A stretch of DNA of 64,000 nt from Epiperipatus broadwayi (GCA_028023455.1 JAQFVV010012395.1:1178001-1242000), one strand, 5' to 3'. Shown: positions 1 to 12,214, counted from the first letter of the stretch. Notes: generated from the sequence alone by a model not told the origin. Program-made: numbers and translations.

Positions 1-24
1 TCTAGTTCTTTTGATCTAAGTATT

Positions 25-125
25 AGACACCACCTTGAGTGGTTTAAGCCAGCAGTAGAATGATGCCCTTGAGAGATGAAGGTTCCTGGATTGAACCTCT
101 AGTTTGTCTGAGAACATATTTGATA
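25..125 (+). repeat. possible tRNA-derived SINE remnant
   Basis: The stretch has the layout of a degenerate tRNA-type promoter: an A-box-like segment around GTTTAAGCCAGCAGTAGAA followed about 35 bases later by a B-box-like TGGATTGAACC. No poly-A tail or target duplication was found, so this is a weak call. Confidence 0.3.
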
Positions 126-707
126 AACCTGAAATAAGAGAACAGTAAATGTTTGAGTATTTTGTAGTCATATCTTAAAATAGACATCATTAAATAAACA
201 AACTCATTTGACAAGAAAATAAAGATCTGAGTTTAATTTTATTTAAAAACTTATGGTTATAGAGATGTTAATGGATTCACTACTTTTGATCAAACAGGAT
301 GTAATAACATTCTATTGTCAATAGTAGCATCATATAGTATTAAATACATTCTAAAAAAATAAAGACGCTTTTGCACCACTGAAAGGATATTTTTATTTGC
401 AAAAAACATTGAAATACAAAGCCTAAAAAGATAAAACATGCTAGCTGCAAAAAGTAACGATAAATCATGGGTTCATAATTGGACTGTATCATGACCCTTT
501 ACAAGCAGTTGCACCTTATTACAATCATCTCCTTTCCTCCTAATTATGACAATAGTTTATATGGTCTTTCCGTATTGTCTTTATTCTGTTGCTATAAATA
601 TGTACTAGATGGCTTTCTTCGCAATATCTGGTATTCTTAAGTCTTTACCATTAGCACAGTTCAAAAGCAGCAGTTGTTTTTTTCATCTTTTTTTGTGCCA
701 AACTATA

Positions 708-800
708 CCCTGCATAGTTTATTGTAGTGGTAGAGTGATGGATTTTGGAATTCAAAGTCTATGGATTGTGTTCCACTCAATTACTTCCAATGGTCAAACT
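708..800 (+). repeat. tRNA-like SINE, family 2 (plus copy)
   Basis: A segment reading TAGTGGTAGAGTGATGGA, then a GGAATTCAAAGTCTATGGATT core, then a CACT...TTCCAATGGTCAAAC end is the reverse complement of six other copies in the window (25.8, 30.7, 33.5, 36.4, 56.3 and 57.3 kb). The A-box-like start suggests tRNA ancestry. The small open frame across it (609-887) looks fortuitous. Confidence 0.5.
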
Positions 801-887
801 TATGAACACCTGAGCAATGAACCATTTGATTTATTTATTATAGCATCAAATTATTATAGCCATAAAGAATTACAGGAAATATCATAG

Positions 888-2330
888 CATAAATATTCTC
901 TAATTTTGGCTTTTAGAAATATGTCCCCACATCTAAAGTTTACTTTGCAGAGGTTTTTATTGCAGATTTGCCCAATAATAAAAAGATTTGCCTAGAAGCC
1001 AAATTCACACTTGTATTATTTTCATTCTGTAACTCTCTAATCAACAGTGTTTTATCAATCTAGTATAATGTAATTGAGTGTTAACATTTATGTGAATCCT
1101 GCTATATTTAATGTAAACCTTCTTGCCTCCTTGTTTATATATATATATAATTCCTTTATTCAATCACTGTTTGTAATTCCAATCCACCACTTGTTGATTG
1201 TCTAATGAGACCGTGGATACGGATCAACCTAATGTATTTTCCTTTGGGTGCAAATAAAGTTTGTTTTTGAAATGAATATCTTTTCATTAGTCATTTTGTT
1301 TTTACTAATGGATTATCAAAGCCTATACTTTCATCAGCTATTTTTTGCAATCGTCATAGTATTATCTTTTTATTTTTTGATCACAAAGTTATCAATTACT
1401 GTTAACTTTATTCTTTAATTATTTGGTATAGACTAACAATGGATATATGTGGCTCTCAGAGCTGCACAAGGCTCTTACTCAGTTAAGTACAGCTCCCATT
1501 GAAATCCAATTTTATTTTTATTAATTTAGAATTTATTTTTAATTGCACAAAAATTTGTAATATAATAGAAATTTTTATCAAACATTTTTATTATTTATTT
1601 TATTACAAATTACATCATGTATATATGTGTATACTATTTTCAAATATATTAGCAAACTGTACATTAACATCATCTACCGAACCTTATAAAAATTACTATA
1701 TGCGTGTATGGAGTGATTACATGGGTATATTTATGATTTGTGCAATTTTGTTGTTATATATTTCAGTGATGGTTTTTTTATTTCATACTTTTTCAAAAAT
1801 CTGTTAAGTAGATTGTTTTATTAAGCAATTTAAACTTGTTTATGATATGTAATTTTTCTGCAGCATCAACACAAACATTCTAAAGAATTCATGAGTACAG
1901 ATTAAGAAAATTATTTTAACTATTTATAATTAGTGTAGAGTTTTATGTTTTTTTTAAAAACAATATATATAAACTCTTGAAAATAAAACTGGAAAGCATT
2001 TGATTGATTTTGGTTATATTGTTTCTATTTTTGGTGATAAATCAGTAATAAAACAGACGTTTAAAAATTATCAGGAAAGTATCAAACAACAATAAATGTA
2101 GTCCAAAATTGCTTTTAATTATTCTAAATTGTTTTTATTCTTATTTTGTTTTAAGAAGTCCTGTTTCTTTGGCAATTTGTTGTGTTATTTATTAATCTTT
2201 TAAAACAAGAATTAATATTTAGACTTTTTTATTTTAATTATTTTTTATTCATTTATTTTATTTGAATTTTAGACTTGAAATAAATTTATTTAAATTTTTT
2301 GTTAACATGACCTCAGAAAATATCCAAAAA
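888..2330. other. AT-rich stretch with no recognised gene
   Basis: Poly-A/T runs and short TA repeats dominate. A 102-codon frame at 1499-1807 is hydrophobic but its composition is that of translated AT-rich DNA (mostly F, I, L, Y, N, K), and no family is recognised. Around 1130-1280 a slightly more complex block ends in an AATAAAGTTTG motif, which could be a retroelement 3' end or a polyadenylation signal; nothing else supports either reading. Confidence 0.4.
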
Positions 2331-3880
2331 AATGAAAATACAATAGCTTTTAGAAAAAATGGATAGAAAAATTTGCTTTAATTGACAATAATGGAAGTCG
2401 TTGTGTCTTATTTGTAAAGTTACAATTGGAAACTACAAAGTAAGCAACTTACAACAACATTATGAAGTAAATCATCCCTACTTTTCAACTCAATATTTAC
2501 ACAATTAAAAATTGCAAAAGAGAAACTTAAGTCATTGCAATCAGGTCTGCATAAGCAACAAGAACTCTTGTCTTCTTTTAGTGATGAAGATGACAGAGTC
2601 AATGAAGCTAGTTTTGAGAGTTTGAAATATTGCTTGTGTCAAATAATCCATATGGTGAATTTATTAGAAGAAACTTGGAAAAAGTGGTTAAAGTTTTAGA
2701 TTCAGATAATACAATACTGCAAAAATTTACCACATAATTTCCTATATCACACTGTACAACTGAGCATCATATTAGTAAAATTAATAAAAATATTGATGTG
2801 TGATTTGAAAAATTGGCTATTTTTGTCCACTATGTATCTGCAGACATTAATGTGAAGGAAGACATACTAATTCAAAACAATTCGCAATATTGAATGTCAA
2901 AAATGTGCTTGATGAGATAATGAACAGATTTGAATTGCCTCATGATAAACTTGTACATGTTGGGACAGCCCCTGAAATTATAGAGAAAAACCTAGATCTT
3001 ATTGATCTTTTAAACAATCCTAAAATTCTGTGTTTTGTACCTCTTCACAGCATGATTCATTATGAGCATCTCATAGCAATGTACTTAAAATATGAAAATG
3101 TATGGAAAATTGTTTTGCAGATTGTGAAAATTGTCAATTTAAAAACATTAAATGATGAAACAGATGATTTACCCAATGATATCTTCTTAGGGTCTATCTG
3201 TTATAAGATGGCTGTCAACTTACAATGTTTTGAGCCCATTTTGTGGACCACCTAAATCCTATTACAACATTTTAAAAAAGAAAATGGAAAAAATATCCAG
3301 CATTAAAAAATGAAACTTGGATTTCTGACTTAATTTCCTTAGAGACATTATGGAACATTGACAAACACTTAATATGATTTTACAAGAAAAGGAAAAAGTA
3401 ATTAGTCACAAAATGTATTTAATTTTGAAGCCAAACTTCTTGTGCATGATCTTAAGCCCAGAATACTTAATCATTTTTCATAAGAAAAGCAAATATAATT
3501 AATATCAAAGAAGAAAAATTAGACAAATATTAAGAAACTTAGAAGGATTGCAAGCATATTTGAAATGCATGTTTGAAGATTTGAAAAGTTTTAAATCTAC
3601 AATTTCATATTTTGTGATATTATTGGAGATGGATTTCCGATTTCTGAAATAATACTTGTCAAAAAAGTGGGAGTTGGAGTTATTAGAGATGAAAGAGGCT
3701 CAGGTATTGCAAATGCAGCACAAATCTAGTTCTCTCATTGAATTTTGGAAACTGTGTCAGAATCAAAATATTCATATTTTAAAAAATCTGCTTACCATCT
3801 AATTTCAATTTTTTGATACAACACATTGCTGTAAATTGTTATACACAATGTTATATATATCATTGTTGATCAATCAATCA
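2330..3880 (+). pseudogene. hAT (Buster-like) transposase remnant, GTF2IRD2/ZBED type
   Basis: Reading the plus strand across frameshifts gives a decayed hAT transposase. At about 2400-2490 a BED-type zinc finger is visible (CLIC, then HYEVNH with the right spacing). The 121-codon open frame at 2890-3255 contains FELPHDKLVHVGTAPEII, which corresponds to the block preceding the DGAPAM region of GTF2IRD2-like transposases, and later LHSMIHYEHLIAMYLKYENV, matching the usual CIIHxEHLxAKxxKYENV block. Beyond it, RWLSTYNVLS, KEKVISHK and a C-terminal SLIEFWK segment (about 3720-3760) follow the family order in other frames. Several stops and frame changes make it non-functional. The family integrates as DNA transposons and has been domesticated in vertebrates. 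A possible right terminus lies near 4190-4235 (CCCATCCCG), but no target duplication was found. Confidence 0.75.
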
Positions 3881-3889
3881 GCACATCAC

Positions 3890-5630
3890 AGAATTGCTAT
3901 GAACAGCTTTTACAAATTACACGCCAAATTTCAAAGATTTGACCAAAGGTCTTCGTTTCTATTAATGAATTATTCTTATTATTTTTTTATTATTACTAAA
4001 ACTTTGAAATAATCATTTTGTATTTTATTTCTATCTCTTACTTATATTTTTATATACTTTATGCAGCACTTAAAACTTGTATACAATATGCCATTATATT
4101 ATTTAAATTAAACAAAATTTGACTATATGTACTTATTTTTGTGTACTTAAAGAATATAGAGTAGTTCTTTACAATATATGAAAAATTGGCATGCGACTCT
4201 CATTGACCTAATGCGAGCCCATCCCGAGTATAAATGATATGTTTGTTTTTAATGTAAGAATAGAATTAATATACATTTATAATGGTATTGTCATTAGAAC
4301 TTTAAATGCTTTTATCCAGATGCATACCAGACATGATCGCATTGTTTTTATGTTTATGAGAAAGTCTATCTAAAATCTCAAAATTTCACTAAAACTCATT
4401 TAGAGATCTGCCATTCAGAGATTAAATAATAAAATACGAATGTAAAAAAAAATAGTATTTAAGGCTGTATCAGGGGGAAAAGTATGTAAGGACGGGGGGG
4501 GGTAGAGTCACTAAGAGTATATTTAAATAAAATAAATGTCAATCCTCTATGTGTGAAGTCAGTAATTCCTGTCCTCTAAATTTCTATTCTTCCATTTCAT
4601 CATCATCTGATTAAAAGGTAATATAATTCACTTGATACCGATCAAACTCCATTTGCTATATTTTTCTTAAAATTATCTGGCAACTTTTTATTTTTTAGTC
4701 CCTATTATCTCTGACACATTCCTCAGTAACTTCTCTACTTTTAATTCCTTTTTTAATCTGAAAAAATTGGTAAATGTTATTTACTTTATAGGACAGAGAT
4801 TGTAGTATTAGCTTTCTTTAGTGTACAATTCAAATTTGATAAATTCCTGAAAGTCAATAACTTTTTCTGCAGTTAGCTAAGATCATAGCCAATTCAGTTA
4901 GCAATCTAGTATTGATTGGAAAATGGGTATCCTAGCTATTCTTAATCGAAGGAGACACGACTTAAAATAATTTAGGATTACTCAGATGAATAGTTTTTTA
5001 CTGGTGGAGGAAAAAAGCATTAATATAATTGTAGTCTTCTCCATAAGTGAAGGTTTATACTCATATGCATTCACTACGATTTTGTCTTCACATCTAATAG
5101 CCACCTAAATATATGTGCATAAATAGTGCACATACATATATAGATAATCTTTTGTGCGTGTTCTAACTTACTAGTTAAATGTTATTTTAACTTCCTTTTT
5201 ACGCTAATTGTTTGTAGGGTCTTTTCATTTATGATTTTTTCTATTATTATCATATTTCAATAAAACAAAGGATTAAATATATCCAGTTCATGATAATTAA
5301 ATTCTTTTAAGTACAAAGTAATTCATGCTTAAATAATCTAACTTCCGTGACCTTTACTAAATAACAACAAAAAAAAGTATTTTAGGCAGATTATTTTCTT
5401 TCTTCAATCGCTGACTGTAGCGACTTATTGTGAAACTGATAGTAATTATCAGGTTAAAAACAATGAAAACTTGGTATTCAAAATCCCACCAGAAAAGCTG
5501 AACAATAGAGCAAGGTGATTTATGCTGTCAATTATGGGCACAAAGATATTTCACACCTGGTTAGCATCTGTAATTGTTTTATAATTACACTATTTTTATA
5601 TACATCTGTATGTACTTAAAAAAAAACAAC
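3890..5630. other. no gene recognised
   Basis: AT-rich DNA with no coding similarity that I can see. It includes a nine-G run near 4495 and an unusual, less AT-rich patch at 4185-4240 that may be the decayed right end of the upstream hAT element. Confidence 0.4.
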
Positions 5631-5635
5631 GGGAC

Positions 5636-5720
5636 TTCATTATGCAGTGGTTAGTAAATTTGAGTAACAGTCTATGATTTGGGCTCAAATTTGTTCGAAA
5701 CTAGAAAACAAAAGTTCCTC
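5636..5720 (+). repeat. possible tRNA-derived SINE remnant
   Basis: TATGCAGTGGTTAGTAAATT resembles an A box, and GGGCTCAAATTTGTTCGAAA about 40 bases later resembles a B box. Divergent and without a clear tail or duplication. Confidence 0.35.
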
Positions 5721-6373
5721 ACGTGTGGGTGAACAATATTTATTGCCTTCCGTTATTATGACCTGTGATCGAATCTGAGTAAAATTGGATTTTTTTTTTT
5801 CTGGATTAAAACACAGATCATGGTAGTGGTAGGTAAAGTAAGCTTACAATCTCTCCCCCCATCCAGGTAGTTGCCTATTACCAACTTAGCACAGCATCTA
5901 ATTATTGATTTAAAATGAAATAACTAGCCATTCTTACTGCTATAAAACAACACTAAAAAAATTTTTTTTACCGATTTCACATATCTGATGGAAAATATTT
6001 TTCTCTATAAATGTTCCTCTTAAGAGAAATAATAGAGAAGCTGTGGGCTACTGATAATCGTTTTACTTTTTGTCTTGTTTAAGTAACAAATAATCACGTG
6101 ACTTGAACATTTTCAGTCTATTTACGTAAAGTATGCATATATACATTTCTATTGCAATTTCCTATTACTATTTTTACTGTATATATATAATTTTTAAAAA
6201 ACTATTTCAATATATCAATTAATTTCAATAGCTGAGCTTACTGTGTGCTAGTTGCATATACAAGTCTAAAAAAAAATTGTTTCTTGAAAAGATTTCTAAA
6301 TGAAGACTGACACTCTGTACTGTGTCACAAATAGCAAAACTCACTATATGTACTGTGTCACACACAGCAACTA

Positions 6374-6852
6374 GAGTAATCAATGGATGCCAGAAGGCTT
6401 GTGCATAAAATCCCCATCTAGTGCCTAGTCATCCAATATCCACAGACTAGTTTCTGGCTTGTGGCCTTCATCAGTGAGGAGCCTTGGATTTGAGAGCACT
6501 GCACCTAGATCTTAGGATCTAATGCAACCCTCTAGCAGCCACCTTTTATCTCCACTTAACTACAAAACTATGAATCTTAAATTGAAAACACCTTAATATT
6601 TTCAATCCAAGCTCATTAGCTTATATAACCATATAGGTCTGAACTCAGTTCAGTACCTATACATTTTGTTGTCTTTGGTTCTTTAATAACCATAGATATC
6701 ACTATCCTATTTGACAGGATTGGTTTTAAGCCAATAAACATCATATGATCACCATTGTTATTGTGTGGCAATATGTATAGTGAGTTTTGCCTGTTTTAAC
6801 AACAGTTATAAGCAAGCATAAGAAATGGTGATCATGTGATGTTTATTGACTA
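6374..6852. repeat. dispersed repeat, copy 1, with internal hairpin
   Basis: 6374-6508 aligns with 11744-11880 over about 135 bases, beginning AATCAATGGATGC and containing CTTCATCAGTGAGGAGCC. Read on the minus strand it carries CTGATGAAGGCC...GAAACTAGT, the kind of hairpin found near the 3' ends of some Penelope-like and other retroelements. Farther on, 6732-6755 and 6823-6850 form an inverted pair built on AAACATCATATGATCACCAT, and the second arm also recurs at 11917-11945. The element class is not established. Confidence 0.55.
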
Positions 6853-6964
6853 GTGAGTTTTCCAAACTCAGGCAAAAAATGGACATCTAGCTATTCTAAA
6901 TTGGTAAATATAACTAATCAAATGAAAGCAATACACTGACTATAAAGGAAAAGACAATCATTAC

Positions 6965-7285
6965 ACAATGCATTTCTTCATAGATGAGAGGTCATGCAAC
7001 TATATGCTACTATTGAGTTCACCATTTTAAAATCACATATTTATTGGATTGGACATATAAAACAAATGAACAATGGAAGGCTTCCTAAAAGGGTGTTTTA
7101 TGGTAAATTTTGAACATGGGTTTTGTAGGAGAGATAGACTCCATCTACTTTATAAGAATTTTATAAGAATTTTCTCAAAGTCATTCTAAAGAAGCGCAAT
7201 GTCAATTATTTCCAATGGGAAGATATGGCAGAAAATAGAATCCACTGGAGAGCTATAATAGATGTGGTGTTGAAGTATTTCAGCA
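6965..7285 (+). pseudogene. LINE reverse-transcriptase C-terminal remnant
   Basis: Across frameshifts the plus strand reads WIGHIKQMNNGRLPKRVFYG at about 7050-7110, then a SLKSLKKCNVNYFQWEDMAE-like segment and RIHWRAII up to about 7265. This order (WxGHVxRM, RLPKxxxYG, LKxxxI, WExxAxDRxxWR) is the C-terminal signature found after the reverse-transcriptase domain in many animal non-LTR retrotransposon proteins. The upstream reverse transcriptase is missing, so this is a 5'-truncated copy. It differs from the family at 16.7, 28.2 and 51.9 kb. Confidence 0.65.
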
Positions 7286-7769
7286 ATAAAAGTTTTCTGC
7301 TGAGGAAATTAAAAGACAACATTATAAAATACAAGTAAACAGAAGATTGGATCAGTATATTCTATATGTGAATATATTTGTGATTAATAGATTGGTTTGA
7401 ATGTGCAAAAACTCATTTTGGGGTGGGTTTTTTATATTTTTTATTATTATTATTCTACTGTAAATATTTACTCTCTCTATATTTTGCTTCAATGTGAAAA
7501 AATGTAATACAATTAACAAATCTTACAAATAAATTAAAGAAGTTTCAATCATTCTATGCAATCATTTTCACTTTCAGTTTGTTAGGATTATTATTGGGAA
7601 TATTCAATCGATTGAACATGTTAAAAACAAATGATCTTAATATATATTTTATGACTTACACAATACCCTTTTTTATGTATATACTTATTTTACAACCATG
7701 CCTTAGCTAATATAAAATAATTCATATATTTTGACTGTTTAATGTCATCTTTATTCTATACCCTGTGTG

Positions 7770-7840
7770 ATTTGGTGGAATAGTACACTCTGGAACCCAA
7801 CATTCATGAATCATAGCCCAGCACCATTACATTCAGTACT
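7770..7840 (-). repeat. tRNA-like SINE fragment
   Basis: The minus strand reads GTAATGGTGCTGGGCTATGA followed by a GGGTTCCAGAG B-box-like end, similar in layout to the family 2 SINEs. Short and diverged. Confidence 0.35.
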
Positions 7841-8679
7841 TAAATTTCTTACAAACTACTGCACAATGAATCATTCGATATATTATCTTTAGTATTGGAA
7901 AAAAATTAACAAACTTAAAATATCTAATACATCATATATAAATATATTGTGTGAATGCACACAGTTCCCTGTTTTTATTAAAACATTTATTTTATTATTA
8001 ATATTTTATATGTAAATTTTTGTTAACAAATTGAAAAACACTTTATAAAAAAATTGAAGAAGTGAAATTATTCCATTCTCAGTTTCTATTCCAACTAACA
8101 TAATTTATTTTTATGCAGCCAATTCTAGAGTGAGAAATTTCCAATTAAGTCTTGCACTGTATCTCAGCTCCTTTTCTAAATATTTATAGGGGAAAAACCT
8201 AATGCACTAAATCATGCATATTAAGAATAAACAATCTATTTCATTCCAATGAATCTCTCTTGATATTTTATTATATATAATTTTTTAAAACAAAAAAAAT
8301 TAATAAAATACATTGATATTTTAAAAAATTGTAAAATTGGCGACAGGTTCTCTCTTCAAATTGTCTGCACAGCCATCTCTTAATTATCATGATTTACATA
8401 ATGATGAGTTTAGTTATACATCACAAATATTTAAAGGCACAGACAAATCTTATAGTAGCAAACTCTCCATACACTAGTGCAGTGAAAGAGAGTGCCACAG
8501 CATATTAGTGTTTTGCAAAAATCTCAGTGTGTTGCAAAATCAGTCTAGATTGTTAAATAAATAAATATGCAAATGTGATTCTTATAAAATATCAATCACT
8601 TCTTAATAATTAATTATAATTAAAGCAATTTAAAATTAATTTTTAGTTTATCCAAAAATTAGATGTAAGAAAATTTGTT

Positions 8680-11322
8680 ATGGCAAACAGAACTAAAGAT
8701 GACAGCAATACTAGTAGCAGTTCTGCAGCAAATATAAATACTACATCTATTGACAAGGCTAATAATATCAGTGGTACCATCATGAATGAACCGCAGGCAA
8801 AAAAAGTTGAAAATTAGTACAAGAAAATATAATGAAGATTACTTAAATTTCGTTTTTACATTGACAGGGGAAAAAGATTCCCCATTATGTTTATGTGTTG
8901 TATGTGAACATTCCAAAACAAATGGTGCAATGATTCCTAGCAAACTAAAATATTTGGGGGAAAAATCACTAAAATTTGATGTCCAAAGACAAAAAGTATT
9001 TTGAGAGATTAATGCCAAATAGTGCCAAAACAAATTCCAAAAGGCAATAAGGATATCTGATAGAACACAAATTGCCTCCTATGAGATAGCCCAACTTATT
9101 GCACAAAGGATAAAACCCCACATGTTTGGCAAATAAATAAAAACTTAAAATAAATAAAATTTTTCCCTCCAATGATACTATTAATTGAAGAATCAATGAT
9201 ATGTGGAAAATATAATCAAAAATGATAAACAGAAAATTAATAGCTAAATTTTTGCACTACATATAGAGAAATTGACAGATATCAGTGGAAAAGCACAAAT
9301 AATGGGATTTTTTCGATTCATTAACAGGATGCAATTATGAACCAATTTTTATTTTGTTACGAATTGCCAGAAAGAACAATGGGAAGATAAATATTTAATT
9401 GCTTCGACAATTTTTTAAAAAATACAAACTTATCATGGGATTTTTGTATTTATACAAATGGTGCTCCAACAATTGTCAGACATGAGAAATATTTCTGGAT
9501 ATTTGCAAAACAAAAAAAATCACATATTGTTTCAACACATTGCATTATTCACCAAGAAGCATTAGTAGCTAAAACTTTTCCCACAAAATTAAGCACTGCT
9601 TTGGATAATGTGGTAAAAATAGACCTTAACCTGTATTCAATGCACTTTAAAATTTGGAATAATCAAGCATATTTTGCCAATAGAGGGACCTTCCAAACCA
9701 TGACACAAGATAGTGGCTTATATAAAGATAAGAGCAGTCACCTTATCTTTAACCTAAATTTCCACTTACATAAGCGAATCTGAAGCAACTTGATTTGGAA
9801 GTGTGAAGTAGTTCTTTTCTCCACTGTTTAAGTCCACTATTTCCTTTACAAATTAACATGCGAAATCTTGCAATTTACAGCGAGTTAATGTTATGATCTT
9901 AATGTTGGAAATATAAACTATTGAAGAATAGTATTAATTTATTGAACACACAATGCACTTTAAAATTCATAATAATCAAGCATATTTTGCTGATAGAGGG
10001 ACCTTCCAAACCACGACACAAGATATTGATTATTATAAAAAGCGGCCATCTTATCTTTAACCTAAATTTCCACTTATATAGGTGAATCTGAAGCATCTTG
10101 ATTTGGAAGCATGAAGTAGTTTTTTTTCTCGACTGTTTAAGTCCACTATTTCCTTTACAAATCAACTTACATGAAATCTTGAAAAAAAAAAAAAACTACT
10201 TCATGTTTCCAAATCAAAATGCTTCAGATTCACCTATATAAGGAGAAATTTAGGTTAAAAATAAGATGGCTGCTCTTATCTTTATAAAAATCACTATCTT
10301 GTGTCATGGTTTGGAAGGGTCCTCTATCGGCAAAATATGCTTAATTATTACGAATTTTAAAGCACACTGAATACAGGTTAAAGCCTGATTAAAGTATTTA
10401 CATATGCTTTCTGTGCACTCAATAAATTAATTAATACTCTTAAAAGCGGACCTGTAAAATTGTGATTATTCAAAGAATTGTATGACAGCATGGAAACTAA
10501 TTACTGTGCATAATGAAGTTTGCTGTCTGTCCAGAGGAAGAGTTTTGGCTTGAATATTTGAGATAAGAAAATAACTTTATATATTTTTTAATTAAAGAAG
10601 AAAAAAGTATGGCAGAAATGAAAAGAAAAAAAGTATGAAAACGCAAAATTTTTACGACTGTTTGAGCAATGAAGTGTGATGTGCAAAGCTGGCATACCTA
10701 GAAAATATATATTTGTGCATCTTAACATTTTACATGCAAATTTTCAAGGACAAAACAAAAACATCTTGATATCAAGAGGTAAATTAACTGCATTTAAGAA
10801 AAAGTTATATCTATGGACAAAAAATATGAATGAAAATAGTTTAGCCATGTTCCCCAAAATTCCTGAAAAAATAAATTTTCTTGCATCATTGGTGAAAAAT
10901 TATTTGGATATGCTTCAGAAGACTATTAATAAATATTTTCCATCGATCCAAATAGAAACATGACTGGATTTGAAATCATTTTGTTGATGATACATCAGAT
11001 TTCAATCTTTGCCATAAAAATGAGAAAAAACTGATTTCCCTCTCATCTGATCGAACCTTAAAAATAAAACATTCGGAACTTCTACTAGATAATTTTTGGA
11101 TATTATTAAGAGATGACTATCCAAAGTTATTTAAACAGCAATAAATATTTTATTGCAATTTTCTACATTGTATTTATGTGAGTTGGGATTTTCAATTCTC
11201 ACTAATGTAATAAATCCTAAGTGATCATGAATGAAAAATCTTGAGGACAAACTGAGATTTGTTCTGTAAGAAATAAGACCAGATATGGAAGTAGCAACAC
11301 ATAGTCAATCACATATTTCACA
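8680..11322 (+). pseudogene. hAT transposase, ZBED5/SCAND3-like, degenerate and split
   Basis: A plausible start ATG at 8680 opens an Asn/Ser-rich leader ending near 8810 after a frameshift. The 72-codon frame at 8786-9004 has YNEDYLNFVFT and a BED finger cysteine pair (CVVC) plus PSKLKYLGEKS. Further on in shifted frames come LTDISGKAQIMGFFRFIN (about 9265-9335, the usual DESTDISGxAQ block), CIYTNGAPTIV (about 9450, DGAPAM block) and STHCIIHQEALVAKTF (about 9535-9580). A 748-bp insertion then interrupts the gene. Past it are LFKELYDSMET, the 95-codon frame at 10676-10963 with NKNILISRGKLTAFKKKLYL, and the dimerisation region ending CELGFSILTNV...HSQSHISH near 11322. Multiple stops: inactive. 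Confidence 0.85.
9626..10381. mobile_element. non-autonomous piggyBac-like foldback element with TTAA duplication
   Basis: TTAA at 9626-9629 and 10378-10381 flanks a 748-bp body (9630-10377) whose ends are inverted: CCTGTATTCAATGC at the left and GCACACTGAATACAGG at the right. TTAA duplication with CC-starting termini is the signature of the piggyBac superfamily. The body holds three copies of one arm of roughly 190-240 bp: 9630-9870 forward, 9948-10180 forward and 10194-10377 inverted. The last two form a near-perfect hairpin around a poly-A centre at about 10183-10195. No transposase is encoded. It sits inside the hAT transposase pseudogene and is therefore younger than it. Confidence 0.75.
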
Positions 11323-11743
11323 TAAATTGTTATTTTATTATAAAACTTCTGTTGATTTACATCAAAATCTTAAATATTAGTCAAATTAAAAGCTTTGTTC
11401 ATATTATTTTTAATTTTTATTACTTTTTATTTTAAGACAATAATCATATGTACATACTTGCAATTTTTTTTATACAAAATTTTTATATGTGTGCAAATGT
11501 TAATAATGAAAAGTTTATTTATTAACTAACTTATTATTCACTTTTCTATTTAGTAGTGTGATTCACTATGGCTTCTACCTCAAAATTAAAAGTTCTGTTA
11601 AATTGTCTTTTGTTTTCATTTATGTAGAAGTTAAATTTTTACGTCAATATGTAAATGTGCTGCAAAAAGGAATTTCTTCCAAAAATGTGACATGAAAATA
11701 AAAAGATTAAAAACACTGCACTAATGCCATCTACTGCAAGCCT

Positions 11744-11945
11744 TAGTAACCAATGGATGCAAGAAGATTTGTGCATAAAATCTCTATCTAGTACTTACTC
11801 GTACAATATCCTCAGACTAGTTTCAAGCTAGTGGCTTTCATCATTGAGGAGCCTTGAATTTGAGAGTATGCACTTAGCACTGGGTGGGAGTTGCTATTGT
11901 ATTAACAGCTTGTGTAAGCATAGGAAATGGTGGTCATATGATGTT
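11744..11945. repeat. dispersed repeat, copy 2
   Basis: Aligns with 6374-6508 over its first 135 bases (AACCAATGGATGC start, CTTTCATCATTGAGGAGCC). Its end (GCATAGGAAATGGTGGTCAT) matches a part of copy 1 that lies 300 bases farther on there, so one copy has an internal deletion or the other an insertion. It begins 17 bases beyond the right hAT duplication. Confidence 0.55.
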
Positions 11946-11977
11946 ATAGTGGTTTTACAAACAAATCCTGATGAGTT

Positions 11978-12214
11978 GTGTTACAAAATGTAATAATGTG
12001 TTTCATATCTTCATTCGGGTTGGATTTTGTTTTAAAACTGATATTGGAAACATTTGAAAAGATTCATATTGAGTATGACAGTAAAACCATGAATTGCAGG
12101 AATGTTTACAAATGGTTTGCAAAATTTTGTGTTGCAGGAAGAGCACTGATGATGATGTACAGTGAACAAAGCACAATGTCACATTTCATGTTATATCTCA
12201 TGAGCCAAATATGA
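11978..12214 (+). pseudogene. mariner-like transposase N-terminal fragment
   Basis: The 78-codon frame contains ETFEKIHIEYDSKTMNCRNV then YKWFAKFCVAGR and a degenerate acidic stretch. This is the order of the mariner paired-type helix-turn-helix DNA-binding domain (ETFEMIxxAYGDxxMSRTxVFxWFxRFxxGR). The following RSGRPS linker and the whole DD(34)D catalytic domain are absent, and no terminal repeats were identified. The open frame is intact but truncated on both sides, and no ATG starts it. Some domesticated genes keep this domain, but nothing here suggests use. Confidence 0.6.

Larger units (their letters stand above)
8472..11726 (+). mobile_element. complete hAT (Buster-like) DNA transposon with 8-bp TSD, interrupted by a TTAA element
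   Basis: The element spans 8480-11718, flanked by 8-bp target duplications CACTAGTG (8472-8479) and CACTAATG (11719-11726), one mismatch apart. Both fit the nnnTAnnn preference reported for the Buster family of hAT elements. The termini are inverted: CAGTG on the left and CACTG on the right. The left subterminal region has repeated GTGCCACAG/GTGTTTTGCAAAAATCTCAG motifs typical of hAT ends. Inside lies a decayed transposase of the ZBED5/SCAND3 type. Removing the internal TTAA insertion leaves about 2.49 kb, a normal autonomous hAT length. Confidence 0.85.

Noticed and set aside
609-887. 92-codon open frame
   Set aside because: It overlaps a family 2 SINE and has no protein-family resemblance; the frame is best explained by chance.
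1499-1807. 102-codon hydrophobic open frame that might be a membrane protein
   Set aside because: Its F/I/L/Y/N/K-rich composition is what AT-rich DNA gives in any frame; no motif or upstream signal supports it.
4185-4240. Right terminus of the 2.3-3.9 kb hAT element
   Set aside because: The sequence ends in a plausible CCCATCCCG, but no matching left end or 8-bp duplication was found.
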